Part shown: piece by piece, positions 11,101 to 23,800 of the stretch
How the letters are laid out: every line of letters starts with the position of its first letter
How positions within the stretch are numbered: position 1 is the first letter of the stretch
NCBI GenBank assembly: GCA_963931865.1
Contig: OZ007510.1
Location: forward strand, 9,892,993 to 9,956,992
Direction of reading: 5' to 3'
Length of the DNA: 64,000 nt
From: Axinella damicornis
Lineage: Eukaryota > Porifera > Demospongiae > Axinellida > Axinellidae
Notes under the pieces: model-generated
What the model saw: only the letters and a program-made list of their open reading frames with translations
The model's database searches: none
Told to the model about the DNA's origin: nothing
Program-made: the position numbers and the translations under genes

Positions 11101-14100
11101 AGTCATTCACAGACATCATACTCAACGCAAAACAATGAACGTTCGGACGTTTCTGTACCTGATAGAAGTCAAGGCGGTTCTTTTCACTGTTAATTCAGCT
11201 ACTTCCTATTATCGGTTTCTTGGCTCCACCCATTTCGAAATTGCACATGACATCATCATGATAATTGACCGTACACTACACTGGCATGCCCACTGAGGCA
11301 CAACACAAGGCGTGCAGGGTAAGTATTCCACGAACACACTCTACGTAGCTGTTGCTGTGTGCATTGCTGTACACACACAGCTATGGGGGGATTCTTGCCT
11401 TGTGTGCTGCGGCCACTCCATTGGCATTCTTTTTCACTCCTACTTGACTTAAGTTTCTGAGCAAATTTAATACACATTCCCCAAATGTGTCTAAGTGTTG
11501 GATGACACGTACATACTATTCAGTGGTGGCCTCTGCTTGGATGCATGTACCACTCAACACCAAGTCATCCCTCACACCCAGACTCATATATCCCTCATAC
11601 CCAGACTCATCCCTCACACCCAGACTCGTCCCTCACACCCAGACTCATCCCTCATACCCAGACTCATCCCTCACACCAAGACTCATCCCTCACGTGTGAG
11701 GGGTGAGTCTGGGTATGAGGGACGAGTCTGGGTGTGAGAGATGAGTCTGGCTCACCAGACTCATCCCTCACACCCAGACTCACCCCTCACACCCAGACTC
11801 ATCCCTCATCCCTCACACCCAGACTCGTCCCTCACACCCAGACTCACCCCTCACACCCAGACTCATCCCTCATCCCTCACACCCAGACTCGTCCCTCACA
11901 CCCAGACTCACCCCTCACACCCAGACTCATCCCTCATCCCTCACACCCAGACTCGTCCCTCACACCCAGACTCACCCCTCACACCCAGACTCGTCCCTCA
12001 CACCCAGACTCACCCCTCACACCCAGACTCATCCCTCATCCCTCACACCCAGACTCGTCCCTCACACCCAGACTCATCGCTCAAATCCAGACTCATCCCT
12101 CACACCCAGACCTCATCCCTCACACCCTCTCAGACCGTCCCTCACACCCAGACTTGTCCCGCACACCCTCTCAGACCATCCCTCACACCCAGAATGACAG
12201 ACTACAGACTGCTGAGGGTTCACTCAGGAGCAAGCTCAGGAAGCGTTGTGGGTGGGGACTAGTTCAGAATGGGTGTGTAAATTTGCAATTAAATCTGCCA
12301 ATAAAATTAATGAGGGTGGGCCTACTTTCAACCGTGGGCTTATTTTCAAGAATGGGCTTATTTTTCAAGAATGGGCGTATTTCAAGGGTGACCGTGGGCC
12401 TATTTTCAAGGGTGACCAAGAGTTATTTTCAAGGCTGGGCTTATTTTGGCAGGCAGGACAGGGACAATATGAACTATTCATAACCCCTGCTAGACAATGG
12501 TGAACACCAACAAACCCACTTCAGATGTGTGAATGATGCACATACCTTATACACTCTGACGGTATCAAAGTTGACATTCATCCTCTTGACAAATGAGTCC
12601 GACAGCTGGGTTGTGCTATTCTTCTTCTCCTTAACCTCCTCATTTTTCTCCACCTGATGGACGTAGTAGACAAATGCAACCCCAAGTGTGAGATACACGA
12701 GCAGAAATCCGGCCAGCAGACCAGCAAGGTAGTCGGAGAAGCTGAGTGAATAATGGAAGTAGAGGACGCCTGCCAGCAGCAGGTGGTATCCAATGGAAAG
12801 AGAGGGTGCCTCGTCATCGACTGCAATGCTCTCCGGTTCACCAACAGCTTTGTCAGCTTTGGTGACATCGCTGGCTTGCATTCGACCATCGTTTGTGTCA
12901 CTAGGGAGGGAAAGCCTTCGTATGTCATCTTGCTGTACTATGTCATCCGGAAACAGTTCACCACTGGACTGATCACCATTCTCACGATGCGAATCGCTCA
13001 GGACATTTTCAGGAGAAGGGGAGATGGTTGCTCTAGGTAATATTCTCGGAGGTGATGCTTTAACCACTCTGGCCTGAGCTCTGTCCTCACCCACGTCGTG
13101 CTTCTCTGATGATGCCATACTACTTGGCTTGCTGGTTCTGTTTCTCCGCTGGAGATTCGGAGAAAACTTGGGTCTTGGTGGTGGTGCTCTGCCCTCCCTG
13201 TTACGTTTCGTGAGGACGGGAGCATGAGATGAAGCGCTGAACGTTGGACCAGAAGGTTTGGGAGGCTTCCTCTTGTTTGATTGCTTCTTGGACTTTTCTG
13301 CAGCAAAGTAGTCTTCCTGGAGAGCAAACAGCTCATCATCCTTATCAACAAGCTCAAATGAGCCTATACCTGCCGCTCCCTTCTCCCCAAAATGTTCTGT
13401 TCTTCTCTGATGTGCACTTTGCGAGGGGGAGTTAGGAGTGAGTGGGTGTTTGGTGGTGGTAGTCAGCGTGGGTTGGTCCTCGGACAGCGTGTGTAGCCTT
13501 GGATCGGGGACACTGTCAGCTGGAGCTGGAGAGGAGCTGCACGCTCCGTTTCCTCCTTCTTGGCTACGTGTACGTCTTTCCCGCTGTTGAGCTACAGTAT
13601 TAGTACTGTCACATCTTTCCTGCAGCTCAGATTTCTCAATGGGAATTACTGACTCCATTTGTGTTTCTTCACGACCTCTGCCATTTCTGTTCACATTACC
13701 ACTCTCCATTTCTGGTTTGTTCTCCTCAAGCTCTGCCTGCAATTGAACCTCATGTTCAACTATCGCTGCAGCTGGGTGGCTGGTTAAGAAGTGGCTGTCA
13801 TCCTCATAGCTGGATGGCAGGGAACTCAGAGGAGACTCACGAAGAGAGAGAGGATCTTCAGGTCTCAGGTTCGTAATACCATGCTCCATGAGTTCATCGA
13901 CACTCGGAAGGTCCAATTCGAGTGCAGTCATCAACTCAGTCTCGTCAGGAAAAGCATCATCAGTGAAGTCATGTGGAGAGTGAGCTGCATCAAGATCTTG
14001 AGATTCAGGGTGTGCAAACGTCTGCGACTCTCTGAGGTTCTCATCTGTCACAACAATTCTCGTGTCAGATTGCTCAACTGTCATGTGTGTTTGCTGATCA

Positions 14101-14702
14101 CCCTCATCACAATTCGTGTCTCTTTCACTTGGTGAGTTCTCTGTTATCAAATTCTCCTCCGAAGAGTTTAAAGGCCCCGAAGGTCCTGTTGACTGTGGTG
14201 GAGGGAGGTCTGTCACATTTTCTGTATGTTTCAGTGAACTACTTGCATTGCTACTGGGGGTGTGTTGTTCCGAAACGAGTTTACTCTCACTTTTTCCTAC
14301 CACTGTACCCACTTCAGCCACAGCCAGCCCCAAAAGTGGATCACTCTGCTGCTCTTCAAACTCAGGTGCATCCCCTTGCCCCAGCGAGTCCTCCAGCCCG
14401 CTGGCACCCCAATCCTGCCCTCTGTGACTATGGAGGTGGTGGTCGGATGGGTGCCCCAACAATTGCCACCCCTCTTCTGAATCAACGTTATTGAACTCGT
14501 CGTTCAAAGCAGCTTCGAAGTCGTCGTCGATGGAACTCAGCGTGACGCCTGGCGAAGAGTGCCCCCACTCTTTCTTGAGGGAGGGAGGAGGAAGGACGCG
14601 ACCATGACCACGACTCGCTTGGGATTTGTGTTGTACGTGAGTCTGGACCGATCGAATCCGATCTTTCGCTCTCTCCTTTACCCGTCGTATTCTCTTCGAC
14701 AT
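5127..14702 (-). CDS. TEX2: TEX2-like SMP-domain lipid-transfer protein (complete, 6 coding exons)
   Basis: Coding exons in transcript order: 14702-12546, 9581-8452, 8034-7839, 6977-6748, 6187-6067, 5234-5127. All junctions are GT-AG and in phase; the sum is 3942 nt, giving 1313 aa (human TEX2 is about 1127). The first exon encodes a long acidic, Ser-rich disordered region and, near residues 637-680, a hydrophobic stretch (HLLLAGVLYF...LGVAFVYYVHQ) that fits two membrane segments. Residues from about 720 look PH-like (YELTIKVWDSEK, KKYCIYVFTHTSREKEDWY). The SMP domain starts near 970 (ETDWINSLAARLCWDVW, LDMQGIWVFLDVTYVG) and continues after a low-complexity insert (LDGILAVNVPPPP, WIERKLHELVN, LPNMEDLVIPIL). 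The family transfers lipids at ER-organelle contacts; that role is inferred by homology. The insert contains a tandem ten-residue repeat (GASLSHSVEGASLSHSVE). Further small exons in the 3-kb first intron cannot be excluded. Confidence 0.93.
5341..5515. repeat. Dispersed repeat, copy 1
   Basis: Resembles 7538-7696 (shared TGGAAGTGGGA, GCGACC, CTCTGC(G/A)AAGAATG, GCTGGGGCT, GGATGCAATCG) in the same orientation. Both copies lie in TEX2-like introns. Confidence 0.75.
5470..5700. repeat. 29-bp minisatellite
   Basis: Units GCAATCGGGGAGCAGCAG plus 11 bases recur about eight times with substitutions. Period 29 shifts frame each unit, so it is not coding. It grows out of the 3' end of the dispersed repeat copy that ends with one such unit. 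Confidence 0.85.
5808..5874. repeat. Short foldback, 67 bp
   Basis: GTAGACCA at the left is complementary to TGGTCTAC at the right, with further pairing (CTCAGGAA/TTCCTGAG, TTGGGG/CCCCAA). Ends differ from the TAGCCTCG family. Confidence 0.7.
7538..7696. repeat. Dispersed repeat, copy 2
   Basis: Second copy of the repeat at 5341-5515. It contains an extra short stretch (CCTTCCAGAAC) and only one GGATGCAATCG unit. Confidence 0.75.
8184..8256. repeat. Dispersed 75-bp repeat, copy 1
   Basis: TCAGGATGGGCTCTCGTGGC and the following bases recur at about 20169-20241 with roughly 90 percent identity by eye. This copy lies in a TEX2-like intron. Confidence 0.75.
10044..10111. mobile_element. TAGCCTCG foldback MITE, 68 bp
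   Basis: Ends TAGCCTCGTTCCAGG and GCCTGGGAATGAGGCGA. Flanks ATGGTGAGA (10035-10043) and ATGGTAAGA (10112-10120) match at 8 of 9. Confidence 0.75.
10557..10716. repeat. 35-bp tandem repeat, about 4.5 copies
   Basis: GTGTACATGTGGTACGAAGG plus GACTTCCTATTCAGA, almost identical between units, in TEX2-like intron 1. Near identity suggests recent expansion. Confidence 0.95.
11567..12200. repeat. 19-bp minisatellite (CTCACACCCAGACTCATCC) with internal inversion
   Basis: About 30 imperfect units of CTCACACCCAGACTC(A/G)TCC, some in higher-order blocks. Around 11693-11752 the units run in the opposite orientation (GAGTCTGGGT). Long open frames over it are repeat artefacts. Confidence 0.9.
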
Positions 14703-14849
14703 AACGCTAGTAGTACTTGCTGTGTAGGTGGTGCTAGTCTAGCCTAGCTCCTGTCAGCAGCTGGTGTGCTGTTACCCTACGTCATATTGTCATATGATAT
14801 CTGGATGTAATTAGGGAAAACCCCATCTACCATCTGTGCAGTACAAGTG
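14703..14849. promoter_or_regulatory. Compact divergent (bidirectional) promoter between TEX2-like and FOXRED2-like
   Basis: Only 147 bp separate the two start codons, which point away from each other, so both 5' UTRs and promoters must lie here or overlap the genes. There is no clear TATA box. A TACGTCA motif near 14778 resembles an ATF/CREB half site. That both products belong to the ER or its contact sites makes shared control plausible, but this is inference. Confidence 0.6.
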
Positions 14850-17800
14850 ATGGAGTTCTCTTGGACACTGCTACTACTAGCAAGTCTGCTGTGCTTGTTG
14901 GTGGGGGCAACCAAAGAAGGCGGGCAGTATTGCATCATTGGAGCTGGACCTGCAGGTTTGTGACTGCAACATAGATGCGTACGCACACACCTCCACTGGT
15001 AAGGCCAGGCTGTGTAATTCTGTAATTGCAGAGATAGTGGCTGGGGCCTGGGCTATTCCATTACACCGTATCCCCTGTTGATGAGCTGGCTATTTACCTA
15101 CCCCAGGACAGAAATTGTACCTTCTAGACCATACAACAGATCTAGAACATTTGCAACAGAATGCGGAAATTTGACAAATCCCCCTAGTAGTTACTCGTCA
15201 ATAGGGGGTGTATCTTTATTTAATAGTCAAGGGTTACTTACCACAGTCAACTGTACATCTTGACTCCATATACCAAGGAAGGAGGTGGAGTTGCTACGCA
15301 TTGTTATATTATTGGGTCAAATGGCAAAATGTGCGTGTAGTCAATGGCTGAAATACAGTGCAGTCAGCTGTCATAGCCCCAGCAATCAGTGTAGTCAGTG
15401 GTCAATCTCACAGGGAAGAGCTACTCATAGTTTTGCCCCATGGTTGCAGCTGAGATTGTATGGGAGTGACCTTTCCCTTGCCTTCTGTTGAAGTACTATA
15501 GGTACATCAGCTTTGAATGGAATGTACCGAAACAACCTGTTAATTCGTACTTGTCTAATACACAGGACTGCAACTTGGATACTTCTTACACCGTGCGGGG
15601 AGAGACTATGTCATCTTTGAGAAGAATTCAACCGTGGGTGAGTGAGTACCTCTTACTGTACATGCATGCTACCATTTGTAGCACACTCCATCCATGCAGT
15701 GGGGAGGGAAGTAGCCCCGTTCTAGCAACTCAATAAAGTGTGCATTACACGAGCGTGGAAACATTTCCTGCGCACCCGCCTAATACATACCCTAAGCCCT
15801 GACCACGCCCCTAAATTAATTATCGAGGCTTGGTATTCTACGTTCCCAGGCCATCATCCAAGTTCATCCCCTACCCTCCCTTTTCCTTTCCCCTCCCTCT
15901 CTTCTCCCCCCCCCCCCCCCCCCCCCCCCTTGCAGGAGCCTTCTTCCTCCACTACCCAAGACACAGAACACTCATCTCCATCAACAAGAGGTTTACAGGT
16001 AACAGACCAGTCAAGAATGCTTCTGCTGCTAGTGATGAGTATATAGGGATGTGTGCACCTCTGATGGCAATCACCTTGCTATAGCATCCTGCACTGGTAT
16101 TTGAGTTGAGGAGAGGTTGATTGGTTTCTTTGCCTGGTGTGATATGGGGGGGGGGGGGGGGGGGGGGGGGGGGCTATGGTAAAACCAGTAACTGCAAAAC
16201 AAAGGGAGCTGTTCTCCGTTAACATGATAATTCCGGCTGAGAGTGGCTGTCATGTTACATGTAGTTGCTTACAGAGTGAGGGTGCTATTGATCTACTTCA
16301 CGTGTATTGCACAACAGCTGTTGAATATTGTTAATCTTGACTTTATAGGTCATAATTTTCCGTTCTTTGCCTGTCCTCTCCTCGCAGGCAGCACCAACAA
16401 GGAGTTCAGCTTCCGTCATGACTGGAACAGCCTCATTAGCGATGATGAGAGCCTTGAGATGAGACACTACTCCAAGAAGTACTTTCCCCATGCAGACGAC
16501 TATGTATGTAAGCTTTGTGTGCTCTTGATTCTCTAGCCGTATCCATTTCCTTGGTGCTATAAAGGTTGGAGGTCAGGGTTTAACTTAAATATTAGGCTTG
16601 CCCTATTTTAAACCATTTGACATAATGGAACCTTTTAACCATCTCCTCAAGTGCATCAATGAAGGTTGCAACCTTCCAAGGTACGTATGTTTTATACTTT
16701 GAAAGTGACAGGTAGCCTTCATTTCAATTCAACAAACCTTTGATGCACAATCAGATGAAATATTTCAAGTGCAATTGTCAGACATCAGTTTCCACAGACT
16801 CTTACTTCCAGTATACCCAGTCCTTCAATTAGGCTAATATCCCAGTATGTACGAGGTAAACAAGCACATGGCTTGCATGAATCGCTGTCTATGAAGGCGT
16901 ACCTTCGCAGTGATTACCTGTGGGTTTGTACATCAGTGAAGACTGAGTGACTCCTACAGCATTCTCACTGGATGCACAGCCTCTGGATGGATTGCAGTCT
17001 CTTTACCTCCTCGCTCAGGTTCACTATCTGCAAGACTATGCCCAGAAGCTAGACCTGAAGGTGCTGCTGAACACGGAGATAGTCCAGGTGGACAGACTGC
17101 AAGACCAGAGTGAGCTCTTCCACCTGACGGACCAGAATGGGATCAGCTACTTCTGCCCAATACTCATCGTCAGGTACACAAGCATACTAGCCTCGTACCC
17201 TACAGAGCCTGGGTACGAGGCTAACAAGCATACATGTTTGTTCCTGTAGAGATGTAAACTTGAACATTCTGTAGTGTCCTTGTGTTCATGTCGTCATGTT
17301 GTACAGTAGCGACCACAAGTTGTGAAATGCTGCCTGGTGCAAGGCTAGAGCCTCGTTCCCAGACCATTCCCACTGCCAGTATTTGATCACTTGCAGTACC
17401 ACAATCGATTAAATACTAGCGGTAGAAATGGCCTAGGAATGAGGCTAGCACTGCAAGTGATCCACTACTGACAGTGGAAATGGCCTGGGAATGAGGCTAG
17501 CACTGCAAGTGATCAACTACTGACAGTGGAAATGGCCTAGGAATGAGGCTAGCACTGCAAGTGATCAACTACCGACAGTGGAAATGGCCTAGGAATGAGG
17601 CTAGCACTGCAAGTGATCAACTACTGACAGTGGAAATGGCCTAGGAATGAGGCTAGCACTGCAAGTGATCAACTACTGACAGTGGAAATGGCCTAGGAAT
17701 GAGGCTAGCACTGCAAGTGATCCACTACTGACAGTGGAAATGGCCTAGGAATGAGGCTAGCACTGCAAGTGATCAACTACTGACAGTGGAAATGGCCTAG

Positions 17801-20800
17801 GAATGAGGCTAGCACTGCAAGTGATCCACTACTGACAGTGGAAATGGCCTAGGAATGAGGCTAGCACTGCAAGTGATCAACTACTGACAGTGGAAATGGC
17901 CTAGGAATGAGGCTAGCACTGCAAGTGATCCACTACTGACAGTGGAAATGGCCTAGGAATGAGGCTAGCACTGCAAGTGATCAACTACTGACAGTGGAAA
18001 TGACCTGGGAAGGAGCTAGCAAGGCTATATGTATTTGCATTGTGATTAGACTCACACTGCTATCCTGTACGCAGTGTTCAAAGTAAGAATTCTGTCGAGC
18101 AACAGTGAAATTTTAATACAACTTGATGCAGTCATAGATGGACTTTGGGTGGCCATCATAGAAATTGGATGGAGAATGGCCAATGGCCAGGTGTTATTTT
18201 GAACTCCGATATGTGCATCATGTGATCTATTTTCCCTTTCTCAGCACTGGTTTGTGGGTTCCCAACATCCCTTCTGGTTTCAGGGGCATAGAGCATGTAG
18301 TGGTAAGGAGGCCATGCTCTAGCCTTGTTCCCAGGCTGCACACGGCCTGGGAACGAGGCTACATGTAGCCATGCTCATCCACACCTAGCCTCGTTCCCAG
18401 GCCCGAGACGGGAACGAGGCTAATCCACACCTTCTTTGTACAACAACCGTTCAACCCATTCAGTTTCATCAAACCACATCAGATTATTCGCTGTGAGCCA
18501 TGATCCATTGTATAACGTTCTTACACAGGGCTATGAGTCTATGTCCATTGACCCTGATGACTTCGAAGGGAAGCTGGTACTTATTCTTGGAAGAGGTGAT
18601 CATTATTCTTAGCAGAAATATGCATCAGTTAGGCAGCTGTCGTATAGAGATCTTGTAGGGAGCTCAAGAACTGAAAAAAGGGATTGTACAACGTTCTTTT
18701 GAAATGCTGGATGCATGAGTGGCATGTCACCTTTTCACCTACCATTCCTGATCCTCGAGGTCAGGCACCCAGCAGTTTAGAGGGGTAGTTATAGTAGTGA
18801 AGTACGTATAATGGCATCTAATTGTTGTCTGAAGTAAGATATTTGTTTTGCAGGCAATGCTGGGTTTGAGACTGCAGACAACATTGTGGGTAGCGCTGCC
18901 TACATTCACATGGCAAGCAGGTATGAAAAGAGTGATTTCTGTAGCACCGTATCGGAGCAGAGTGATGATAATATTATGTTCTGTTTGTTTGTGTTCATTC
19001 TCGTGACTAGGTCTCGGATCAAGATGGCCTTCCAGACTCATTACGTTGGTGATTTGAGGTCAGTAGGATGCATATGTGAGGACGTTATAAGTATTACTGA
19101 TTCAGATTGCCTTAACCCTTTAACCACCGAATTCTTCCCACCAAGACAACACATTTTCATGCATTCAGCGCACACCACTTTCGTAGGTACTCCTCTCCCA
19201 CAGCATTCGCTCCTCAGCGGCCAAACTTGGTGGGGCCCGCACACATGGAGAGACCTCTCTGGCAATACCGTTAATGATATTCATGACCCCCCACAAGCCC
19301 AGCAATCAGAGGTCAAAGGTGGATGTCAGCCGGATTTTCGCCCAGCATTTCCCTAAACTTGGGCCAGATCTGACTGATGGCACACCTTACACCACCAATT
19401 TGCAGGTTTTCTTGAGGCCCTGGGTGGGGTCTATGAATATCATTAGAATCAAAAATTCTCGGGTCAATGAATCTCATTAAAATCAAAAGACGCCCACGAC
19501 AGCCCGAAGGGGGGGCTGCCGCCCCCCCTTCGAAACCCCCCGCCTTGTACGTTTAGTGGGGGAGGCGCGCCGAAATCTGACCAAATTTTTGAGTTCGTGC
19601 CTTAAAGTCGTCCCTAGGCCCTCTGAAGACTTTTGGTCTCTTTTTGGACTGGCGAGAAGCCCTACAAGTGCATAGGGTCTAAATGACGCTACTTATGCGT
19701 CAATAGGGCTTAAAGGGTTAAGGTGGCACATACCCCTTTACGTTAAGTTACCTAAACAGTCGGGGGCCCCCGACGGTTAAAGGTAACCTAACGTAAAGGG
19801 GTATGTGCCACAACACACATCTCTATAATGTACACATTGCACAGCTTGGAGTTCATGTTTGTGTGTTTGCTCAAGGTGATACGCTAAGTTGCTCGTATTC
19901 ATGGGACCATCTGATCCTGCCACGCAAACATGACAACACGTACTTCTCATTGCTCTAGCAGAAACAGCCTTGAAAGTGAAGCGTCTCCGTGTGCACATGC
20001 CACTTTGTGCTTTGGTGGTGGTGGGGGTCAGGGGCGGATACAGGATTTATGAAAGGGGGGGGGGGGGGCACCGTATATGAAACGCTGCTAGAGGCAGTGC
20101 ATAGAGGCGCGTAGAGCCGATCAGTCCACGCAAAGCGCGGAAAATTTTTCGCCTTCATTTTTCACTTCTCAGGATGGGCTCTCGTGGCACCTTCACGCTT
20201 TGCACTGCAAGTTCCAGATGTATGAGGATTGCCAGGTCCCAGGCCTAGTCTCGGAACCAGACCCTTCGTGCGGGGGGGAGGAGGAAAGGGTCTGGCACAT
20301 CTTACATTCGAGTTGTCCCCAGGTCGGAATGTTCACCTAACGAATCAGAAGCGTTGATTGCGAATGACATCAGGGAAATGATTTTCTCCAGGCTTTCGGT
20401 GTCGCCAGTGACTAGACATGGTTGAATCGCTGTGCCGTACCGCGTTACCCGCGGAGTGACTGACAAAATCGAGGAGAGCAACGAGCAAGTCGACTGTGAT
20501 CGTATGCGTGGTATGCAGTTGATCGCTAATTACCACGCATAATTACGTTCCGTGAGGACCAACTCGAATGTAGGAACGTGCCCAGACCCTTTCCTCCTCC
20601 CCCTCCGAAGGTCTGGTTCCGAGACTACCCAGGGCCGCCATGAGCTTCTTCCTTGCTTATTTCGCTCATGAACGTAATACGTACGTACACGGAAGGGTAT
20701 ACTAGATGTGGTCTCGTTCCCAAGCGTTCGGTTTCAGGCACGCACGATATTGCGAGCTGAGGAGGCCATGGCGCCAGGCCAGGAGTTGCAACGTAACGGC

Positions 20801-23800
20801 AGCTAGCTATATAAAAAAATTTTTCTCTAGCCGGGGGGGGGGGCACCGTCCCCCCTGCCCCCCCCCCCCCCCCCCCCCACCCCCCCCCCACCCCCCCCTT
20901 GATCCGCCACTGGTGGTGTGGTGGTGTGTGTGTGTGTGTGTGAGGTGCGTAAAGGTAGGGAGTCACATGGTACTGTTAGTATTTTGATGAAATAGCCGTT
21001 TTCTTACAAGATGCTAAAAGATCTTGCAATGAGGCTCTTGGAACATCTTGCACATGGAAATCTTGCAAAGTCACTGTGCAAGAATTGTGCCGCGTTTGCA
21101 AAGTTCTTGCAAGAAAACAATTTTTCTTGCAAGTCTTGCAAGAAAGTATGCAAGATTCATAAGATTCTTGCAAGACTGGTGGCACATCTTGCACCATCTT
21201 GCAATACTGGTCTACCTGGGATGGTTCTGATCTGCAATCTGTTTCAAACGGCAGAGTTTGGGGTATGTTGCTATCAGATTCATATTCAAAATAGTCAGGT
21301 CAATGGCCTATTCTGTTTCCGATGTCATGTAGAAGCAAACACTTTCACTCCTGTACCAACACGCATAAACATTGCAATGTACCCGTCACTCGGATAAAGC
21401 AATCTGATTCTGATTGGAACGTCAAGATCTTGGCGCTTGGAACGACAACGGAATAGACCGTTGACCAGACTATTTTCCCCTCTGTGTATGAAAAATTGTC
21501 TGGGAACGAGACTTGCTATCTCATTGTGATCAACTGAAACGCAGACATGCAAAGGTCTTTCACCTCTAAATCCATGAAGCATGCATGCAGAGACACTTTG
21601 TCCCTCATTACGTAGTAATCTCCTGTGTTTAATTGCAGGGCAATCAACAACCAGCTCGTGGACACCTACCAGCTGAAGTCACTGACGACAATTTGGTAAT
21701 AAAAAATCCGATCTGCTCTCACATCTGCTGAAATACAGAACTGACCAGGTCCTCTGTAATCCTCTTCTTATGTTGTATTGATTTCAGAGGCGGAACTTAC
21801 ATCGGAAGATGGTGCAGCCATTGAGGAGGAAGACGGAAAGTTTTACCTCCGTGCACCAGGATTTGACGATGTTGACGATCAGTTAGGTGTGTTCATGATT
21901 CATATTTGACAGCATGTGTGCAACCTGTGCATGTCACACTGAAGGCCCTCAGCCTATTGATTTCCTGTATCTCCATGTAGCATCTCCATGTGAGTGTTTG
22001 TGATCTAGCTGTCTGCCTTCATCTCTGTGCAGATAATGCGCTATTTGAGCATCCATATGATGTCATCATCAGATGTCTGGGTTTCAAGGTAAGTTAACTA
22101 CATGCATCCCCCCGTCATCCTCTCCTCCCCTCCTCCTCGTCCCCTCCTGCTCTTCCTCCCCCTCCTACTCTTCCTCCTCCCTCCTCCTCCCCTCCTCCCC
22201 CCTCCACCTCCCCCTCCCCCCCCTCCCCCTCCCCCTCCCCCCTCCTCCTCCCCCTCCTTCCCCCTCCCCCTCCCCTCCTCCTCCTCCCTCCTCCTCCTCC
22301 TCCTCCTCCTCCTCCTCCTCCTCCTCCTCCCCCTCCTCCTCCTCCTCCCCACTCCCCACTCCCCCTCCCCCTCCCCCTCCCCTCCCCTTCCCAACAAGGC
22401 AATAATACATAGTCAAGGCTATAGTCGTCATAGTAGCAGCCAATGAATGTCAAGATAGTAGCAACAGCAGTACTAGCCTCGTACCCAGGCCTTCAATCGC
22501 GCTGCCATTGGTGAGGTTTTCTGTACGAGGCTACAGCAGTACTAGTAGCAATGGATCAAACCTGTATGTACACATGTCTCTCATGCAGTTTGATTTTACC
22601 ATATTCAATGAGGGGGGTGCGGCCTCATGGAGCACCAGAGGGAGTAGACAAGTATCCTCACATGAAAGCAAACTACGAGGCTGTTGACATTCCAGGGATG
22701 TTTTTTGGTAGGTACATGTACACACACTCGCACACACTCTATGCTGATCTATCAAGCTAGTGCACGAACCTCCAGTGAGCAAGAGAAGTGGTCCAGCTTG
22801 ATAGACTAGCTATCTGCAAGTAGCAGTGAATACGGTCTAGCCTCTACATAAGCCACGTTAGACTGTAAGTGAAACCAACAACAATGTGAAACCAACAACA
22901 ATCCATGCAGCATGACAGGTGTGCTAAAGCCTCCTTGTTCACAAAGTGAAGCTGCAATTTGTGTAGCTATAACAGTCATGTACCCATCCACACAGCATCA
23001 GCACTCATATTGTAGCCATGACAGTGATGACACAGAGACACGTTAACAACAGAGACATGTTAGCAACTCTTTAGAACACAGGGGCATGTTGATCGCATAC
23101 CATTCAATTTTTTTCTTTTCCCCTGAATAGCTGGAACATCCACCCACTCCTTGGATTATAGGCGGTCTGCAGGAGCATTCATCCACGGCTACAGATATAC
23201 AGGTGAACTGGATGTGTGCTCATCTGATTCCTACCGGTTGCGAGAATGCTGCATACAGTGTATGCATTGTAGCTACCAGTATAGTCATTGGAGGCATACA
23301 GTCAGAAACCATGCAGAGCGACTGTACTCTAAGGTCCAGCCATCCCCCTCCATCCATCCATCCATCCCCTCCATCCATCCATCCATCTCCCTCCATCTGC
23401 CTGTCCATCCGTTCATCATACTCCATCTGTCCATTCATCTCTCCCCATCTGTCCATCCATCTCCCTCCATCTTTCCGTCCATCCATCTCCCTCCATCTGT
23501 CCGTCCATCCATCATGCTCCATCCATCGATCTCCCTCCATCTGTCCGTCCATCCATCATGCTCCATCTATCTATCTCCCTCCATCTGTCCATCCATCCAT
23601 CATGCTCCATCCATCCATCTCCCCCCATATGTACATCCATCCATCCATCTCCCTCCATCTGTCTGTCCATCCGTCTGTCCATTGATCCATCCATCCATCC
23701 ATGCAGTTCCTCCCCAGTCCATGCACTGCAGGACTTAAATGCAGTTGCGCACACACCTTTCTTGTTCTCCACAAATGTGCAGTGCGGGCTCTCTTCCGCT

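Noticed and set aside
11495..12483. 249-codon frame rich in SHPDSSLTPRL
   Set aside because: Translation of the 19-bp minisatellite in a TEX2 intron; a second frame gives a similar product.
17345..18020. Regular 52-bp repeats considered as a CRISPR-like array
   Set aside because: Units are contiguous with no unique spacers, in an intron of an animal gene.
22098..22453. Frames rich in Gly/Glu/Arg and Pro/Ser over 22.1-22.4 kb
   Set aside because: Pyrimidine tract in an intron between two well-supported FOXRED2 exons.
23151..23772. 195-codon frame running from a FOXRED2 exon into the CCAT repeat
   Set aside because: A good donor at 23202 and the homologous next exon at 23783 show that the frame past 23202 is intronic.
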